A stretch of DNA of 64,000 bases from MedAcidi-G1 sp002294285 (GTDB lineage: Bacteria; Actinomycetota; Acidimicrobiia; Acidimicrobiales; MedAcidi-G1). Made by a program: the position numbers and the translations under genes. The stretch covers positions 1 through 64,000 of the forward strand of contig CAXEUY010000004.1 of the NCBI GenBank assembly GCA_963999645.1. The letters are read 5' to 3'. The notes beneath the pieces are model-generated. The model worked only from the letters and a program-made list of their open reading frames with translations. It was not told the DNA's origin and searched no databases. Below, piece after piece: positions 35,555-45,151 of the stretch (its first letter is position 1; each line of letters opens with the position of its first letter).

Positions 35555-37171
35555 ATGACTGAATTGACAATCAGCACCGCTGACATAGCTGCATCAATAC
35601 AGAAAAACCTAGAGGGTTTTGAACCTGGTTTGGAGCAAAGCCAGGTTGGACGTGTGCTTGAAGTGGGAGACGGTATTGCCAGAGTTTCGGGCTTGCCAGA
35701 CGCGGCAGTAAATGAACTATTGCAGTTCGAGAGTGGAACTTTTGGATTGGCTCTGAATCTAGATGAGGATTCTATAGGAGCGGTAGTCCTTGGTGAGGTT
35801 GATGATATTGAAGAAGGCCAGACAGTTCGTGCTACTGGTGACATTCTTTCTTTGCCTGTTGGGGACGGCCTATTGGGGCGCGTGGTTAACGCTCTTGGTG
35901 AACCTATCGACGGGAAAGGACCACTAACGAATACGGAACCAAGGCGGATGGAAATTCAGGCGCCGGGAATTATGGGACGTAAACCTGTGCATGAACCAAT
36001 GCAGACAGGAATTAAAGCAATAGATTCCCTCGTGCCAATAGGCCGTGGTCAGCGAGAACTGATCATTGGAGATAGAAAAACAGGAAAAACAACTATCGCA
36101 ATTGACACGATCATTAACCAAGCAGGTCAAGGAATGAAATGCGTGTACGTAGCGATCGGTCAGAAAGCGTCGACTGTTGCACAAAATGTCGCTGTTCTTG
36201 AATCTCACGGAGCTATGGATTACACGGTGGTGGTGGTAGCACCAGCCTCAGACCCAGCCCCTTTCAAATATCTTGCACCATATGCAGGCTGTGCTATAGG
36301 TCAGCACTGGATGGACAATGGTGAACATGCTCTAGCCGTTTATGATGATTTGTCAAAGCAGGCTGAGGCATACCGACAGATGTCTTTGTTGCTTCGTCGA
36401 CCTCCTGGTAGAGAAGCGTACCCTGGAGATGTTTTCTATTTGCATAGCAGACTTTTAGAGCGTGCTGCGAAGCTAAGTGATGATAAAGGAGCTGGCTCTC
36501 TAACAGCATTACCTGTAATTGAAACCAAAGCAGGCGACGTTTCAGCTTTTATTCCAACTAATGTGATTTCCATCACTGACGGTCAGATATTTCTCCAAGA
36601 TGACCTTTTCAAATCAGGTATAAGACCTGCAATTGATGTAGGAATTTCTGTTTCTCGAGTTGGTTCAGCAGCTCAGGTAAAGGCAATGAAAAACGCTGTA
36701 GGAACTCTTAAGTCAGATTTACAGCAGTTCCGTGAATTGGAGTCTTTTGCCGCATTTGGTTCTGATTTGGATGCGGTTTCTCAGGCTCAACTTGATCGTG
36801 GATACCGGCTTACTGAGCTTTTAAAACAAGGACTTAATTCACCGTTATTAGTTGAAGAACAAGTTGTTTCAATTTGGGCCGGAACGAGAGGTCATTTAGA
36901 CAGTATTGAAATAGCAGATGTAGGCAGGTTTGAATCAGAATTACTTGATTGGTTTAGAACGCGACATGCAGCTGTTTTGACTGAAATACGTGAATCTGGA
37001 ACCGTATCAGATGAAGATGCCTTTGAAGCGGCAATTGCAGCCTTTACAGAGCAGTTTGAAGGTTCAACAAAGCCTGCTGAGGCTACACCTGACGCAGAAT
37101 TCGCTGATACGGACTCAAACATCGTTGACGCTGATACAACGCTGCCAGAAGAGGATATTTCGGAGGCCTAG
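35555..37171 (+). CDS. atpA: ATP synthase F1 subunit alpha
   Basis: A 538-residue nucleotide-binding, non-catalytic subunit. The P-loop is GDRKTGKTTIAID, with RELIIG before it and the PAIDVGISVSRVGSAAQ signature present. Compared with the usual 500-510 residues it has an acidic C-terminal tail rich in Asp, Glu and Thr of about 30 residues, unusual but common to some actinobacteria. GAGAGAGAAAA precedes the ATG. Confidence 0.98.
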   Translation: MTELTISTADIAASIQKNLEGFEPGLEQSQVGRVLEVGDGIARVSGLPDAAVNELLQFESGTFGLALNLDEDSIGAVVLGEVDDIEEGQTVRATGDILSLPVGDGLLGRVVNALGEPIDGKGPLTNTEPRRMEIQAPGIMGRKPVHEPMQTGIKAIDSLVPIGRGQRELIIGDRKTGKTTIAIDTIINQAGQGMKCVYVAIGQKASTVAQNVAVLESHGAMDYTVVVVAPASDPAPFKYLAPYAGCAIGQHWMDNGEHALAVYDDLSKQAEAYRQMSLLLRRPPGREAYPGDVFYLHSRLLERAAKLSDDKGAGSLTALPVIETKAGDVSAFIPTNVISITDGQIFLQDDLFKSGIRPAIDVGISVSRVGSAAQVKAMKNAVGTLKSDLQQFRELESFAAFGSDLDAVSQAQLDRGYRLTELLKQGLNSPLLVEEQVVSIWAGTRGHLDSIEIADVGRFESELLDWFRTRHAAVLTEIRESGTVSDEDAFEAAIAAFTEQFEGSTKPAEATPDAEFADTDSNIVDADTTLPEEDISEA

Positions 37172-37232
37172 TGAAAACTAACTTGCTAAGCCTCAACCAG
37201 ATGAGTTCTGATGCTCTTGCAGGGAGCTACTA

Positions 37233-38186
37233 ATGGCTGGTGGTAAAGAAAGAGTATTAAGGCGCCGTATAGGCAGTGTTCAAAATACAAAAAAGATCAC
37301 ACGTGCTATGGAACTGATAGCTGCTACTCGAGTTGTAAAAGCTCAGCAGAGAGCCCGTTCAGCTAAGCCTTACGCAGAGCAAATAACTTCAGTAATTGAG
37401 AATCTTGCAGCGGGAGGAGCAGAAGTAGATCACCCTTTGTTGCGAAAAGCTGAGAAAGTCAGTTGTGTGGGAGTAGTAGTAATTTCTTCAGACAGAGGTT
37501 TGGCAGGACCCTACAATTCTTCAGTAATCAGAGCTGCTGAGAGACAAGTTCAAAATGCACGTTCAGAAGGAGCGGATTATTCTCTGGTTGTTATTGGAAG
37601 GAAAGCAAGAGACTATTTTGCTTTTCGTAACTTCAATATTGATTCTTATACAGAGGGTATAAGCGATAATCCTACGTATGAAGATGCTCGTCGAATAGCT
37701 GAGACTGTGTCAGAAATGTTTTCTGAAAGAAAAGTAGACAGAGTTGAACTGGTTTATACAGAATTTTTGAGTATAGGTAGTCAAAAAGTAGCTGTTCGTA
37801 GATTCCTGCCTCTTGAAGATACTGAAGTGATCGCAAGTGAAGGTGGGGGTGACTCAAATTCAAGTACGGCTTTTGAGTTCGAACCATCCGCCGAATCTGT
37901 TTTGGAAGCGTTATTGCCGCGTTATGTAGAGGCTCGACTTTTTGGAGCTTTACTAGAGTCAGCGGCTTCAGAACATGCAAATCGTCAGCGCGCTATGAAG
38001 GCTGCGACCGATAATGCAGAAGAGTTAATAATTAAACTTTCTCGCGAAATGAACCAGGCCCGTCAAGATGCGATTACCACCGAGATTATGGAAATCGTAA
38101 GTGGAGCGGAGGCTCTTGGTTCTGATAGTGAGAAAGTTACCGAAATGCTGGATCTCGTTGGATCAAGCTCAGAAAATAATAGTTAA
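37233..38186 (+). CDS. atpG: ATP synthase F1 subunit gamma
   Basis: A 317-residue rotor shaft. The N-terminal helix RRRIGSVQNTKKITRAMELIAATRVVKAQ and the C-terminal helix ENAEELI-type segment with MNQARQDAITTEIMEIVSGAEAL are diagnostic. AGGGAG lies upstream of the ATG. A central insertion with Gly and Ser (EGGGDSNSS) occurs in actinobacterial forms. Confidence 0.97.
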   Translation: MAGGKERVLRRRIGSVQNTKKITRAMELIAATRVVKAQQRARSAKPYAEQITSVIENLAAGGAEVDHPLLRKAEKVSCVGVVVISSDRGLAGPYNSSVIRAAERQVQNARSEGADYSLVVIGRKARDYFAFRNFNIDSYTEGISDNPTYEDARRIAETVSEMFSERKVDRVELVYTEFLSIGSQKVAVRRFLPLEDTEVIASEGGGDSNSSTAFEFEPSAESVLEALLPRYVEARLFGALLESAASEHANRQRAMKAATDNAEELIIKLSREMNQARQDAITTEIMEIVSGAEALGSDSEKVTEMLDLVGSSSENNS

Positions 38187-38212
38187 GCAATAGGAAGAAA
38201 TCAGGAAAGATT

Positions 38213-39631
38213 ATGACAACAACTGATCTTAAAGATGGCCGAATAGTAGGAATAGCTGGACCAGTTATCGACGCCGAGTTCCCTCAAGGGGAGTTGCCGG
38301 AGATCAACACAGCCCTAGAGTTTGATGTTGCAGTTGATGACAGCAGTGTCACCATTGTTGCAGAGGTGGCTCAACAGATAGGCGAAAGTCGTGTTCGTGC
38401 AATCGCCATGAAACCAACTGATGGTCTTACAAGAGGAACTGCCGTTAGGAATACTGGAAGAGGAATAAGCGTTCCAGTAGGCGATGAGACTCTTGGACAT
38501 GTTTTTAGTGTTACTGGTGATGGATTAGATGATCCAAATGCTGGTTCTGGGTCAGAAAGGTGGGAGATCCACAGGTCTGCACCTTCTTTTGATTCTCTAG
38601 AACCGAAAGCACAAATGTTTGAAACAGGAGTAAAGGTAATTGATTTGCTTACTCCCTATTTGCAAGGCGGAAAAATTGGTCTTTTCGGTGGTGCAGGAGT
38701 GGGCAAAACGGTACTTATTACAGAAATGATTAACCGCGTTGCCACCAATCACGGTGGAGTGTCTGTTTTTGCAGGTGTAGGTGAAAGAACTCGTGAGGGA
38801 ACAGATCTCTTGCTTGAAATGGACGAGTCGGGTGTTTTGGAAAAGGCAGCACTAGTGTTTGGTCAGATGGACGAACCGCCCGGAGTTAGACTTCGCGTAG
38901 CTCTTTCTGCTTTGACTATGGCTGAGTATTTCCGTGATGAACAGGGTCAAGATGTTCTACTTTTCATAGATAATATTTTTCGATTTGTTCAAGCAGGTTC
39001 TGAAGTATCAACTTTGTTGGGAAGAATGCCATCTGCAGTTGGTTACCAGCCAACATTAGCTGATGAGATGGGTGAGCTTCAGGAAAGGATCACCACGACA
39101 CGTGGTCGGTCGATTACCTCCATGCAGGCGGTGTATGTGCCCGCAGACGACTATACGGATCCAGCTCCCTTTACATCGTTCACACATTTTGACGGGACAA
39201 CCGAATTAAGTCGAGATATTGCCGCTCTAGGTATATACCCTGCAGTTGATCCTCTTGCGTCAACTTCTACCATCCTCACCCCCGAAGTTGTGGGTCAAAA
39301 GCACTATGACACAGCGCGAAGAGTGCAGGAGATACTTCAGCGCTACAAAGAACTCCAAGATATTATTGCAATACTTGGTTTGGACGAGCTTTCTGAAGAA
39401 GACAAAATTACTGTTTCTAGAGCGCGTAAGGTTCAAAGGTTCTTGTCACAACCTATGAATGTTGCTGAAGTATTTACAGGTCTCCCCGGTGTCACTGTGC
39501 CCGTGGAGGAGACAGTTGATTCATTTGCGGCACTTGTAGATGGTGAACTAGATGACCTGCCTGAGCAGGCTTTTTTGAATGTTGGTGGCGCTGAAGACGC
39601 ACAACGTAAAGCTCAAGAGTTGGAAGCTTAA
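38213..39631 (+). CDS. atpD: ATP synthase F1 subunit beta
   Basis: A 472-residue catalytic subunit. The P-loop is GGAGVGKTVLI, the catalytic Glu is in VGERTREG, and the DELSEEDK DELSEED-type segment near 390 is present as LDELSEEDK. AGGAAAG lies 7 nt before the ATG. It makes ATP at the F1 head with atpA. Confidence 0.98.
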   Translation: MTTTDLKDGRIVGIAGPVIDAEFPQGELPEINTALEFDVAVDDSSVTIVAEVAQQIGESRVRAIAMKPTDGLTRGTAVRNTGRGISVPVGDETLGHVFSVTGDGLDDPNAGSGSERWEIHRSAPSFDSLEPKAQMFETGVKVIDLLTPYLQGGKIGLFGGAGVGKTVLITEMINRVATNHGGVSVFAGVGERTREGTDLLLEMDESGVLEKAALVFGQMDEPPGVRLRVALSALTMAEYFRDEQGQDVLLFIDNIFRFVQAGSEVSTLLGRMPSAVGYQPTLADEMGELQERITTTRGRSITSMQAVYVPADDYTDPAPFTSFTHFDGTTELSRDIAALGIYPAVDPLASTSTILTPEVVGQKHYDTARRVQEILQRYKELQDIIAILGLDELSEEDKITVSRARKVQRFLSQPMNVAEVFTGLPGVTVPVEETVDSFAALVDGELDDLPEQAFLNVGGAEDAQRKAQELEA

Positions 39632-39636
39632 TACAT

Positions 39637-40035
39637 ATGACTTTTCAAGTGGAGTTGGTATCTCCAGAAGATATCTCTTATAGCGGTGAAGCCGAGATGG
39701 TCATTGCTCGAACTGTTGAAGGCGGAGATATAGCTTTTCAACCTGGTCATGTTCCATTTATTGGAGTTCTTTCTGTCTGGTCAGTCGAGGTGATAAGGCC
39801 GGACGGAGAAAGAGATGTTTTTGCTGTTCACAGAGGCTTTGTACAAGTAGCAGGCACAAAGGTAAGTATTTTGTCAGATGTTTCTGAAACAGCTGACGAG
39901 ATTGACATTGAAAGAGCTAAAGAAGCCCGTGTCTCAGCTAAGGAGTTAATCCAATCAAACAGTGAAGACCAAGAAGCAATTGCCTCACTCGAAAGGTCTG
40001 AAGTAAGACTCCGTGTAGCAGGAGTTGAGGTATAA
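39637..40035 (+). CDS. atpC: ATP synthase F1 subunit epsilon
   Basis: A 132-residue rotor protein with the N-terminal beta sandwich (TFQVELVSPEDISYSGEAEMVIARTVEGG, FQPGHVPFIGVL) and a C-terminal helical pair. It couples rotation to the c-ring and can inhibit ATP hydrolysis. Last gene of the operon, 5 nt after atpD, and convergent with glpX. Confidence 0.95.
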   Translation: MTFQVELVSPEDISYSGEAEMVIARTVEGGDIAFQPGHVPFIGVLSVWSVEVIRPDGERDVFAVHRGFVQVAGTKVSILSDVSETADEIDIERAKEARVSAKELIQSNSEDQEAIASLERSEVRLRVAGVEV

Positions 40036-40051
40036 GTACTAACTCTTACAT

Positions 40052-41029
40052 TTATGCATGTTCTATATCATCTAACCGGTGATGAGTTTTGATTAGACGA
40101 ACAGTTCCAGATTTAGAGCGCATTACAAGTGATTCTGTGTGTGCTATTCCTGCTGCATAGCGAACGCCTTCAAGAAGGTCTCCATCGGTAATGCCGGTGG
40201 CTGCAAAAAAACAGTTATTTCCTGACACCAAGTCATCAAGATCCAAAATTCTCTCTAAATCATAATCCTGCTCTTCAGCGGCTTTTCTTTCTTTCTCATT
40301 GCGTGGCCATAACCTGCCTTGAAGTGCACCACCCATACATTTTAAAGCTGCAGCAGAAATAACTCCCTCAGGGGTACCCCCTACACCGAAGAGAACATCT
40401 GCTCCAGATTCAGGCCATGCGGTAGAAATTGCACCAGCAACATCTCCATCAGAAATCAAACGTATTCTTGCACCGGCCTCACGGACTTCAGCAATTAGCT
40501 CTGAGTGTCTATCTCGATCCAGGATTACAGCGGTAAGGTCTCTGACGGTTTTATTTTTTGCTTCTGCAATATTTTGAAGGTTCTCAGTTGGCGATTTTGC
40601 TAAGTCAATGGCATCTGCACATCCAGGTCCAACGGCAATTTTCTCCATATATACGCAAGGTCCAGGATCAAACATCGTTCCCTTGTCGCTAACGGCTATG
40701 ACTGATATTGCGTTTGCTCTCCCTAGGGCTGTAAGGGTCGTTCCATCAATTGGGTCAACAGCAATATCTGTTGCAGGGTCATTTCCATTTCCACAGTGTT
40801 CACCGTTGAATAGCATTGGAGCTTCATCTTTTTCACCCTCTCCTATTACAACTACTCCATCCATGTTGACGGTATCTAACACTCGACGCATAGCATTTAC
40901 CGCTTCACCGTCAGCTCCTTCTTTATCTCCTCTTCCCATCCATCTAGATGCAGCCATTGCAGCGGCCTCGGTCACTCTCACAAGTTCAAGGGCGAGGTTT
41001 CTATCTGGTGTCTGAACTTTCTTACTCAT
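40052..41029 (-). CDS. glpX: Class II fructose-1,6-bisphosphatase
   Basis: A 325-residue metal-dependent phosphatase that converts fructose-1,6-bisphosphate to fructose-6-phosphate, the main gluconeogenic FBPase of actinobacteria. Typical blocks: VVIGEGEKDEAPMLF, DIAVDPIDGTTL, RLISDGDVAGAI and VLFGVGGTPEGVISAAALKCMGG. ATG 41029 (MSKKVQTPDRNLALEL) was preferred to ATG 41068, because the family usually starts shortly before PDRNLALELVRVTEAAA. No strong ribosome binding site was seen for either. Confidence 0.95.
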   Translation of the reverse strand: MSKKVQTPDRNLALELVRVTEAAAMAASRWMGRGDKEGADGEAVNAMRRVLDTVNMDGVVVIGEGEKDEAPMLFNGEHCGNGNDPATDIAVDPIDGTTLTALGRANAISVIAVSDKGTMFDPGPCVYMEKIAVGPGCADAIDLAKSPTENLQNIAEAKNKTVRDLTAVILDRDRHSELIAEVREAGARIRLISDGDVAGAISTAWPESGADVLFGVGGTPEGVISAAALKCMGGALQGRLWPRNEKERKAAEEQDYDLERILDLDDLVSGNNCFFAATGITDGDLLEGVRYAAGIAHTESLVMRSKSGTVRLIKTHHRLDDIEHA

Positions 41030-41129
41030 TAGATGCGACGTTAGCGTCTTATGGAAGTTCTTGTGCATTTCGCATAAAGGATTATTCTCTGTTTAGCTTT
41101 TTAGAAGGCAAAGATGCCAGTATAAGAGA

Positions 41130-41885
41130 ATGAAATGGTCGAAGAGGCAAGGTAAAGGTGAACCAATTGACCGTTCTTTAGAACCGGAGGGAAAAGATCA
41201 GGTAGAAGAAACTGCAGCTGCTGAAATCGAGTATGAACTGCATGAGTGGGCAGGAGAAACTCGATTGGTTCTTGATCAGTTGCTACTTCTTAAAGAAGTT
41301 CCTCATGTTTGGCAGGGAGCTACCTTGGTGGTTCGTGAAGAAGATGAGGAATTAGTGGATCAATTAATTGAAGAAGCTGAAACAACTTCTCTACCCACAC
41401 TTGCACCAGAAGTCGAAAAAATTGAATATGACACATCAGGATGGTCAGACTCTGAGCAGACCTCCTTTAGCGCTCTACTAGTACGTCTTGGCATCCCCCA
41501 TGAATTTGTTTTAGGAGGTGGACTTTTAGTTGAAGAATCTGATGAAGAAGCGGTTGAAACAGCACTTGATGCATTCCAAGTAGTAAATGATGAACGTCCG
41601 GACCTTGAGGGGTTAGATGCCAATTCACTTTTAACTGAAGTTTTTGTCGCATGTGATCGGCTGAGGCGTGATTATCGAGATGATATTGGGGTGGGAGAGT
41701 TGCTACGTTTAACTCCAGTTCTAGTTGAGCACAGGCCTCCTTTTGGAATCGAAGCAAATCAGTGGGATGACATTGGCAATAGATCCGCTGAATTAGTTGC
41801 TTTGTTGTCGGAAGGATCTGCTGATGAAGAAGAAATTCGATTACAAGCAGGTGGATTATCTGAAGTCTTGCGAATTTTGATCTGA
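41130..41885 (+). CDS. Acidic hypothetical protein with a duplicated domain
   Basis: A 251-residue acidic protein I cannot name. Residues about 36-85 (HEWAGETRLVLDQLLLLKEV, then a hydrophobic strand and a Glu-rich helix) and about 98-150 (SGWSDSEQTSFSALLVRLGI, then the same strand and helix pattern) look like two copies of one small alpha/beta module. The C-terminal part (LLTEVFVACDRLRRDYRDD onward) is helical. No signal peptide or membrane segment. It lies between glpX (divergent) and a desaturase (convergent), in the stretch between atpC and murA where mycobacteria also keep lineage-specific genes. Confidence 0.75.
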   Translation: MKWSKRQGKGEPIDRSLEPEGKDQVEETAAAEIEYELHEWAGETRLVLDQLLLLKEVPHVWQGATLVVREEDEELVDQLIEEAETTSLPTLAPEVEKIEYDTSGWSDSEQTSFSALLVRLGIPHEFVLGGGLLVEESDEEAVETALDAFQVVNDERPDLEGLDANSLLTEVFVACDRLRRDYRDDIGVGELLRLTPVLVEHRPPFGIEANQWDDIGNRSAELVALLSEGSADEEEIRLQAGGLSEVLRILI

Positions 41886-41901
41886 AATAGAAATTAACAA
41901 T

Positions 41902-42876
41902 TTAGTTAACTAAAGCTTTCCAAAGGGAGCGATAGTTAGGCCAAATACGACTAGAGGTAATGTAACCATCTTCTAAAAGTGCCTTGTTCAGAATGGGAAG
42001 ATTTTTAGAAGGAACCAGCATGTCCACATGATGGGCTAGGTGGTAGCCGACATTGAAAGGCGTTATAAAAAAAGCTGCCATACGACTTTGTTTGACGTAG
42101 TGAGTAGTTTCACGTCTATCTGAAGATTGGGTCATTCCTCCATGCTCGCTAATCGCTCTGATCCTATTTAAGAGTTGATAAACACATGCCCACGGAAGCA
42201 GCCAAAGAAATAGATACATTGTCAGGCTGCAAAAAAGCCAGAATAAAATCGCGATACTAATTTGTCCAGAGAGAAAAGAAATCGTTAAACGTAAACGTCT
42301 AGCTTTCTTAAGTTGTTTAAATCTTGGTTTGATAATTCTCAAGGCAGATATACCACTTACATCCCGAAGTAACTTCCTGATCATTGAACTTTTAGAGATT
42401 GGATAGAAACTGTAAAGAATAAAGTCTGGTTCCTCGGGGCCGAATTCATTCCTATGATGTTTTATGTGACCTATTCGATACCCATGGCTTCCTGAACCAA
42501 AAGTAAGCCATCCTATTAGACGGATACCAATAAAGTCATTAAATTTTCGATTAGAAAAAAGTAGCCTATGCGCAGCTTCGTGGTGAAAAATAAAAAGACG
42601 ATTTTGTGCTAAAGCCATTCCCACTATCGCAATTATCCAAGTTAGAGGATGACTAAAACTGACTACTAGCCAAACAATCAAAGGCGGAAAACTCAAACCC
42701 AGCGTTACTGACAAAAAATTTCTGAAATTGGGTATCTTTCGCAAGGAATCCCGAAAAGCACCTTTTGGTTTTCCATTTGGATGAAGGCGACTGCTACCAG
42801 CAAATTCTTCTGCCGGTATGACCATCTTTCCAGTCATTGAAACAAGCATTTCGGCGTGAGACTGATTTTCTTGCAT
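41902..42876 (-). CDS. Membrane fatty-acid desaturase / hydroxylase
   Basis: A 324-residue di-iron membrane enzyme. The three histidine boxes are HHEAAH, HIKHHR and YHLAHH, and an additional EHGG before ETTHY supports the desaturase/beta-carotene-hydroxylase-like group. Four hydrophobic stretches separate them. Substrate cannot be told; lipid or carotenoid desaturation is likely. ATG 42876 was preferred over GTG 42912; TAATAT lies 5 nt before it and AAGGAG 12 nt before it. Divergent from a hydrolase gene. Confidence 0.85.
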   Translation of the reverse strand: MQENQSHAEMLVSMTGKMVIPAEEFAGSSRLHPNGKPKGAFRDSLRKIPNFRNFLSVTLGLSFPPLIVWLVVSFSHPLTWIIAIVGMALAQNRLFIFHHEAAHRLLFSNRKFNDFIGIRLIGWLTFGSGSHGYRIGHIKHHRNEFGPEEPDFILYSFYPISKSSMIRKLLRDVSGISALRIIKPRFKQLKKARRLRLTISFLSGQISIAILFWLFCSLTMYLFLWLLPWACVYQLLNRIRAISEHGGMTQSSDRRETTHYVKQSRMAAFFITPFNVGYHLAHHVDMLVPSKNLPILNKALLEDGYITSSRIWPNYRSLWKALVN

Positions 42877-42932
42877 AAAAAATATTAGCTCCTTACGGCT
42901 ACGACATTCCACCGACTAGCTTGAAATCAATA

Positions 42933-42938
42933 TACGAT
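42933..42938 (+). promoter_or_regulatory. Leaderless -10 element of the hydrolase gene at 42945
   Basis: TACGAT, 6 nt, ATG 42945; this argues against the upstream in-frame TTG at 42921 as the start. Confidence 0.5.
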
Positions 42939-42944
42939 CGGCGA

Positions 42945-43514
42945 ATGCCCAGACCTTCGGGAATAATGCTGACTCATGGTGCAGGAAGTGATCGAAATCA
43001 TCAAAGCTTGGTAGCTATCGAAAAAAAGATGGCTCCATTACCTGTAGAAAGAATGAATTTCCCATATGTAGAACAAGGGCGAAAATTTCCTCCTGACCGT
43101 GCTCCGAGATTGATTGAATCAATAGCTGAAGCTTCCAACAAAATGGCAGAAAAATATGGATTAAACGCAGGCAACCTCCTTCTCGGAGGTAGAAGTATGG
43201 GTGGTCGAATGTGTTCAATGGCTGTCGCAGAAGGGCTTCCTGCTATAGGGCTGATTCTTATCAGCTATCCGTTGCATCCCCCAAAAGAGCCAGAAAAACT
43301 TAGAACAGGTCATTTTGGCAAAATTGAAGTTCCGTGTTTATTTATCTCTGGCGAAAAGGATCCATTTGGTTCCAAGTCAGAGTTTCAAAAACATGTTAAA
43401 AAAATCCGCGGTCCGGTAACAACTAAGTGGTTTGAAGGAGCAGATCACGGATTAAAAGGTTTAGAGGAATCGATCAGTGATCAAATAAAGTCTTGGGTGG
43501 CTTCTTTTAATTGA
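42945..43514 (+). CDS. Small alpha/beta hydrolase (KANL3/Tex30-like)
   Basis: A 189-residue hydrolase resembling the KANL3/Tex30-like alpha/beta hydrolase domain. MLTHGAGSDRNHQ forms the oxyanion region, LLLGGRSMGGRM holds the nucleophile Ser, the acid is in FISGEKDPFG, and the His is in EGADHGLKG. The length and order fit the short family. Substrate unknown. It ends 2 nt before the convergent MFS gene. Confidence 0.82.
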   Translation: MPRPSGIMLTHGAGSDRNHQSLVAIEKKMAPLPVERMNFPYVEQGRKFPPDRAPRLIESIAEASNKMAEKYGLNAGNLLLGGRSMGGRMCSMAVAEGLPAIGLILISYPLHPPKEPEKLRTGHFGKIEVPCLFISGEKDPFGSKSEFQKHVKKIRGPVTTKWFEGADHGLKGLEESISDQIKSWVASFN

Positions 43515-43516
43515 AT

Positions 43517-45058
43517 TCAGTCGCCATCATTTTCAGGTCTTACATCTCCCGGGTTGAGATCTTCTAGTTCGATTTTCGCAGTTTCAGGAAATTTAAGCAT
43601 CACTAATACTGCAGCAAAAACTGGGCCAACAGCTGTAATAGAAAAAGCATGACCGTAGCTATTGAAAAAGTCAGTCATCGAACCTACAAGCAGAAGACCG
43701 GTTGCACTTCCCAACACACTAAATGCGACAATGACACCATTCGATCTAGCCCTTCGGTTTGTTGAGAAAAGTTCCGGCCCATATACGCCTAACGCAACTG
43801 TAAGGGAACCTAGTACAGCTCCGAATAAATGACTGGTCCACATTAAAATCCCGGAAAAGTAGTAACTGAGAACAATAAAAAGTGTTCCGCCCAAAAGGCC
43901 TGATGTAGCGATTTTCTTTCTTCCGTGGGTATCCGCAAAACGACCGGCTAAAAATATAGCGATCCCCGCTGGGGTTGAAGTTAGAAGCCAATAAGCAGTG
44001 ATTCCCGAAGCGGAATATCCTCTGTATTCTCTCAGAAAATCATTTTGAAACTGTGATGCAGGTGCAGCAAAAATTAAAAGGAGAAAACCTACAGAAGCCA
44101 GTAAGAAAAGACGTCTATTAACGAAAGGTTCATTTTCATCCGACGATTTAGATGGGTTTTTTGGGAGGGTTTTTGAGTTGGCCTGGTAACGCAGTGATTC
44201 CGGAAGGTTTTTAGTGACTTTAATCAATGGCAGCAAAAAGAGTAGTGGAACCAGGTACACAATTCTCCAACCTTTTTCGTTCAAGTCAGCAATAGGCAAT
44301 ACCCATACTGAGATACCTGCACCCAAGGCTGCGGATAATGAAAGCATGCTAACCCCATAAGCTCTCGATCCTTTTGGTAACTCCTCAGCAGCAATTACCC
44401 CTATTAAAATTCCCATTCCTGTGGTCAAGCCGCGAGCAATTAATTGTGTGCTTCCAAGAAACCAAAGTCCAGATGAAAAAGAACCTAAAGCTGTAGTGAT
44501 GATCGAAAGTACGAGTGCAAGCAAAAGTACGTTACGACGCCCTTTCTTGTCTGCAATTACAAGAACCCCTAGAGACAGCAGGACACCTACGCGAACAACC
44601 GCAAGCGTGATTCCTTGTGCAGAAGAGCTGTGGTCAAATTCATCGGCCGCAAAGGTTATTGTTTGGGTTATTACAGAGCCCAGATAACCGTCAATTACTT
44701 GAACACAGGCGAGTATTCCTAAAACTTTAGCGGAACGTTCATTTAGACGATCTGGAGGTGCCCACCATGGTTTCGATCTCTTGGGTAGTGACTTTCCGAC
44801 CAAAAATGAAAAAAAGACTCCCCAAAATGGAATCGAAAGCCGCCATGAGAAAGTTTCATGAACGTGGTTAACTTCTTTGGATTCAGAATTTACACTGATT
44901 GTTCTTTCGTATTTTGAAAAGGGACCGTGTAGCAATTCATATCTATCTTCGCCAACAGGCCTTTCAGCTACGAGATCGTTGCGAGGTTCTCTTAATGCTG
45001 CTAATTCTTTGTCATTAAGAGTTCTAGTTATTGTTAGCTGTTTGTCTCGCTTAAACAC
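43517..45058 (-). CDS. MFS transporter
   Basis: A 513-residue major facilitator with twelve predicted membrane segments and the loop motifs VIADKKGRRNVLL and GRFADTHGRKKIATSG, which mark the sugar/organic-acid MFS branch. The first 110 residues include a charged part, one extra hydrophobic stretch (SIPFWGVFFSFLVG) and a PPDRLNERS linker, so the N-terminus is longer than usual. GTG start at 45058 with a weak GGGAAAG upstream. Substrate cannot be inferred; the neighbouring genes give no lead. Confidence 0.83.
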   Translation of the reverse strand: MFKRDKQLTITRTLNDKELAALREPRNDLVAERPVGEDRYELLHGPFSKYERTISVNSESKEVNHVHETFSWRLSIPFWGVFFSFLVGKSLPKRSKPWWAPPDRLNERSAKVLGILACVQVIDGYLGSVITQTITFAADEFDHSSSAQGITLAVVRVGVLLSLGVLVIADKKGRRNVLLLALVLSIITTALGSFSSGLWFLGSTQLIARGLTTGMGILIGVIAAEELPKGSRAYGVSMLSLSAALGAGISVWVLPIADLNEKGWRIVYLVPLLFLLPLIKVTKNLPESLRYQANSKTLPKNPSKSSDENEPFVNRRLFLLASVGFLLLIFAAPASQFQNDFLREYRGYSASGITAYWLLTSTPAGIAIFLAGRFADTHGRKKIATSGLLGGTLFIVLSYYFSGILMWTSHLFGAVLGSLTVALGVYGPELFSTNRRARSNGVIVAFSVLGSATGLLLVGSMTDFFNSYGHAFSITAVGPVFAAVLVMLKFPETAKIELEDLNPGDVRPENDGD

Positions 45059-45105
45059 GCTTTCCCAATTTCCGTTATTTTAATTTAATCTTTTTGCTTG
45101 AATAA

Positions 45106-45139
45106 TTGCATCTGAATGCAAACTTCGCTGACAGCGAAG
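45106..45139. promoter_or_regulatory. Two adjacent hairpins upstream of murA
   Basis: TTGCAT-CTGA-ATGCAA (45106-45121) and CTTCGCT-GAC-AGCGAAG (45123-45139) are two perfect inverted repeats side by side in the MFS/murA divergent gap, ending just before the predicted murA -10. They could be operator sites. No T-tract follows, so they are not obvious terminators. Confidence 0.5.
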
Positions 45140-45145
45140 CATACT
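45140..45145 (+). promoter_or_regulatory. Leaderless -10 element of murA
   Basis: CATACT, 6 nt, GTG 45152. The hexamer keeps the most important A and T positions of TATAAT. Confidence 0.4.
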
Positions 45146-45151
45146 TAAATC

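Noticed and set aside
41901..41914. 14-bp AT-rich palindrome TTTAGTTAACTAAA at the end of the desaturase gene
   Set aside because: Short, AT-only around the stop codons of convergent genes; could easily arise by chance.
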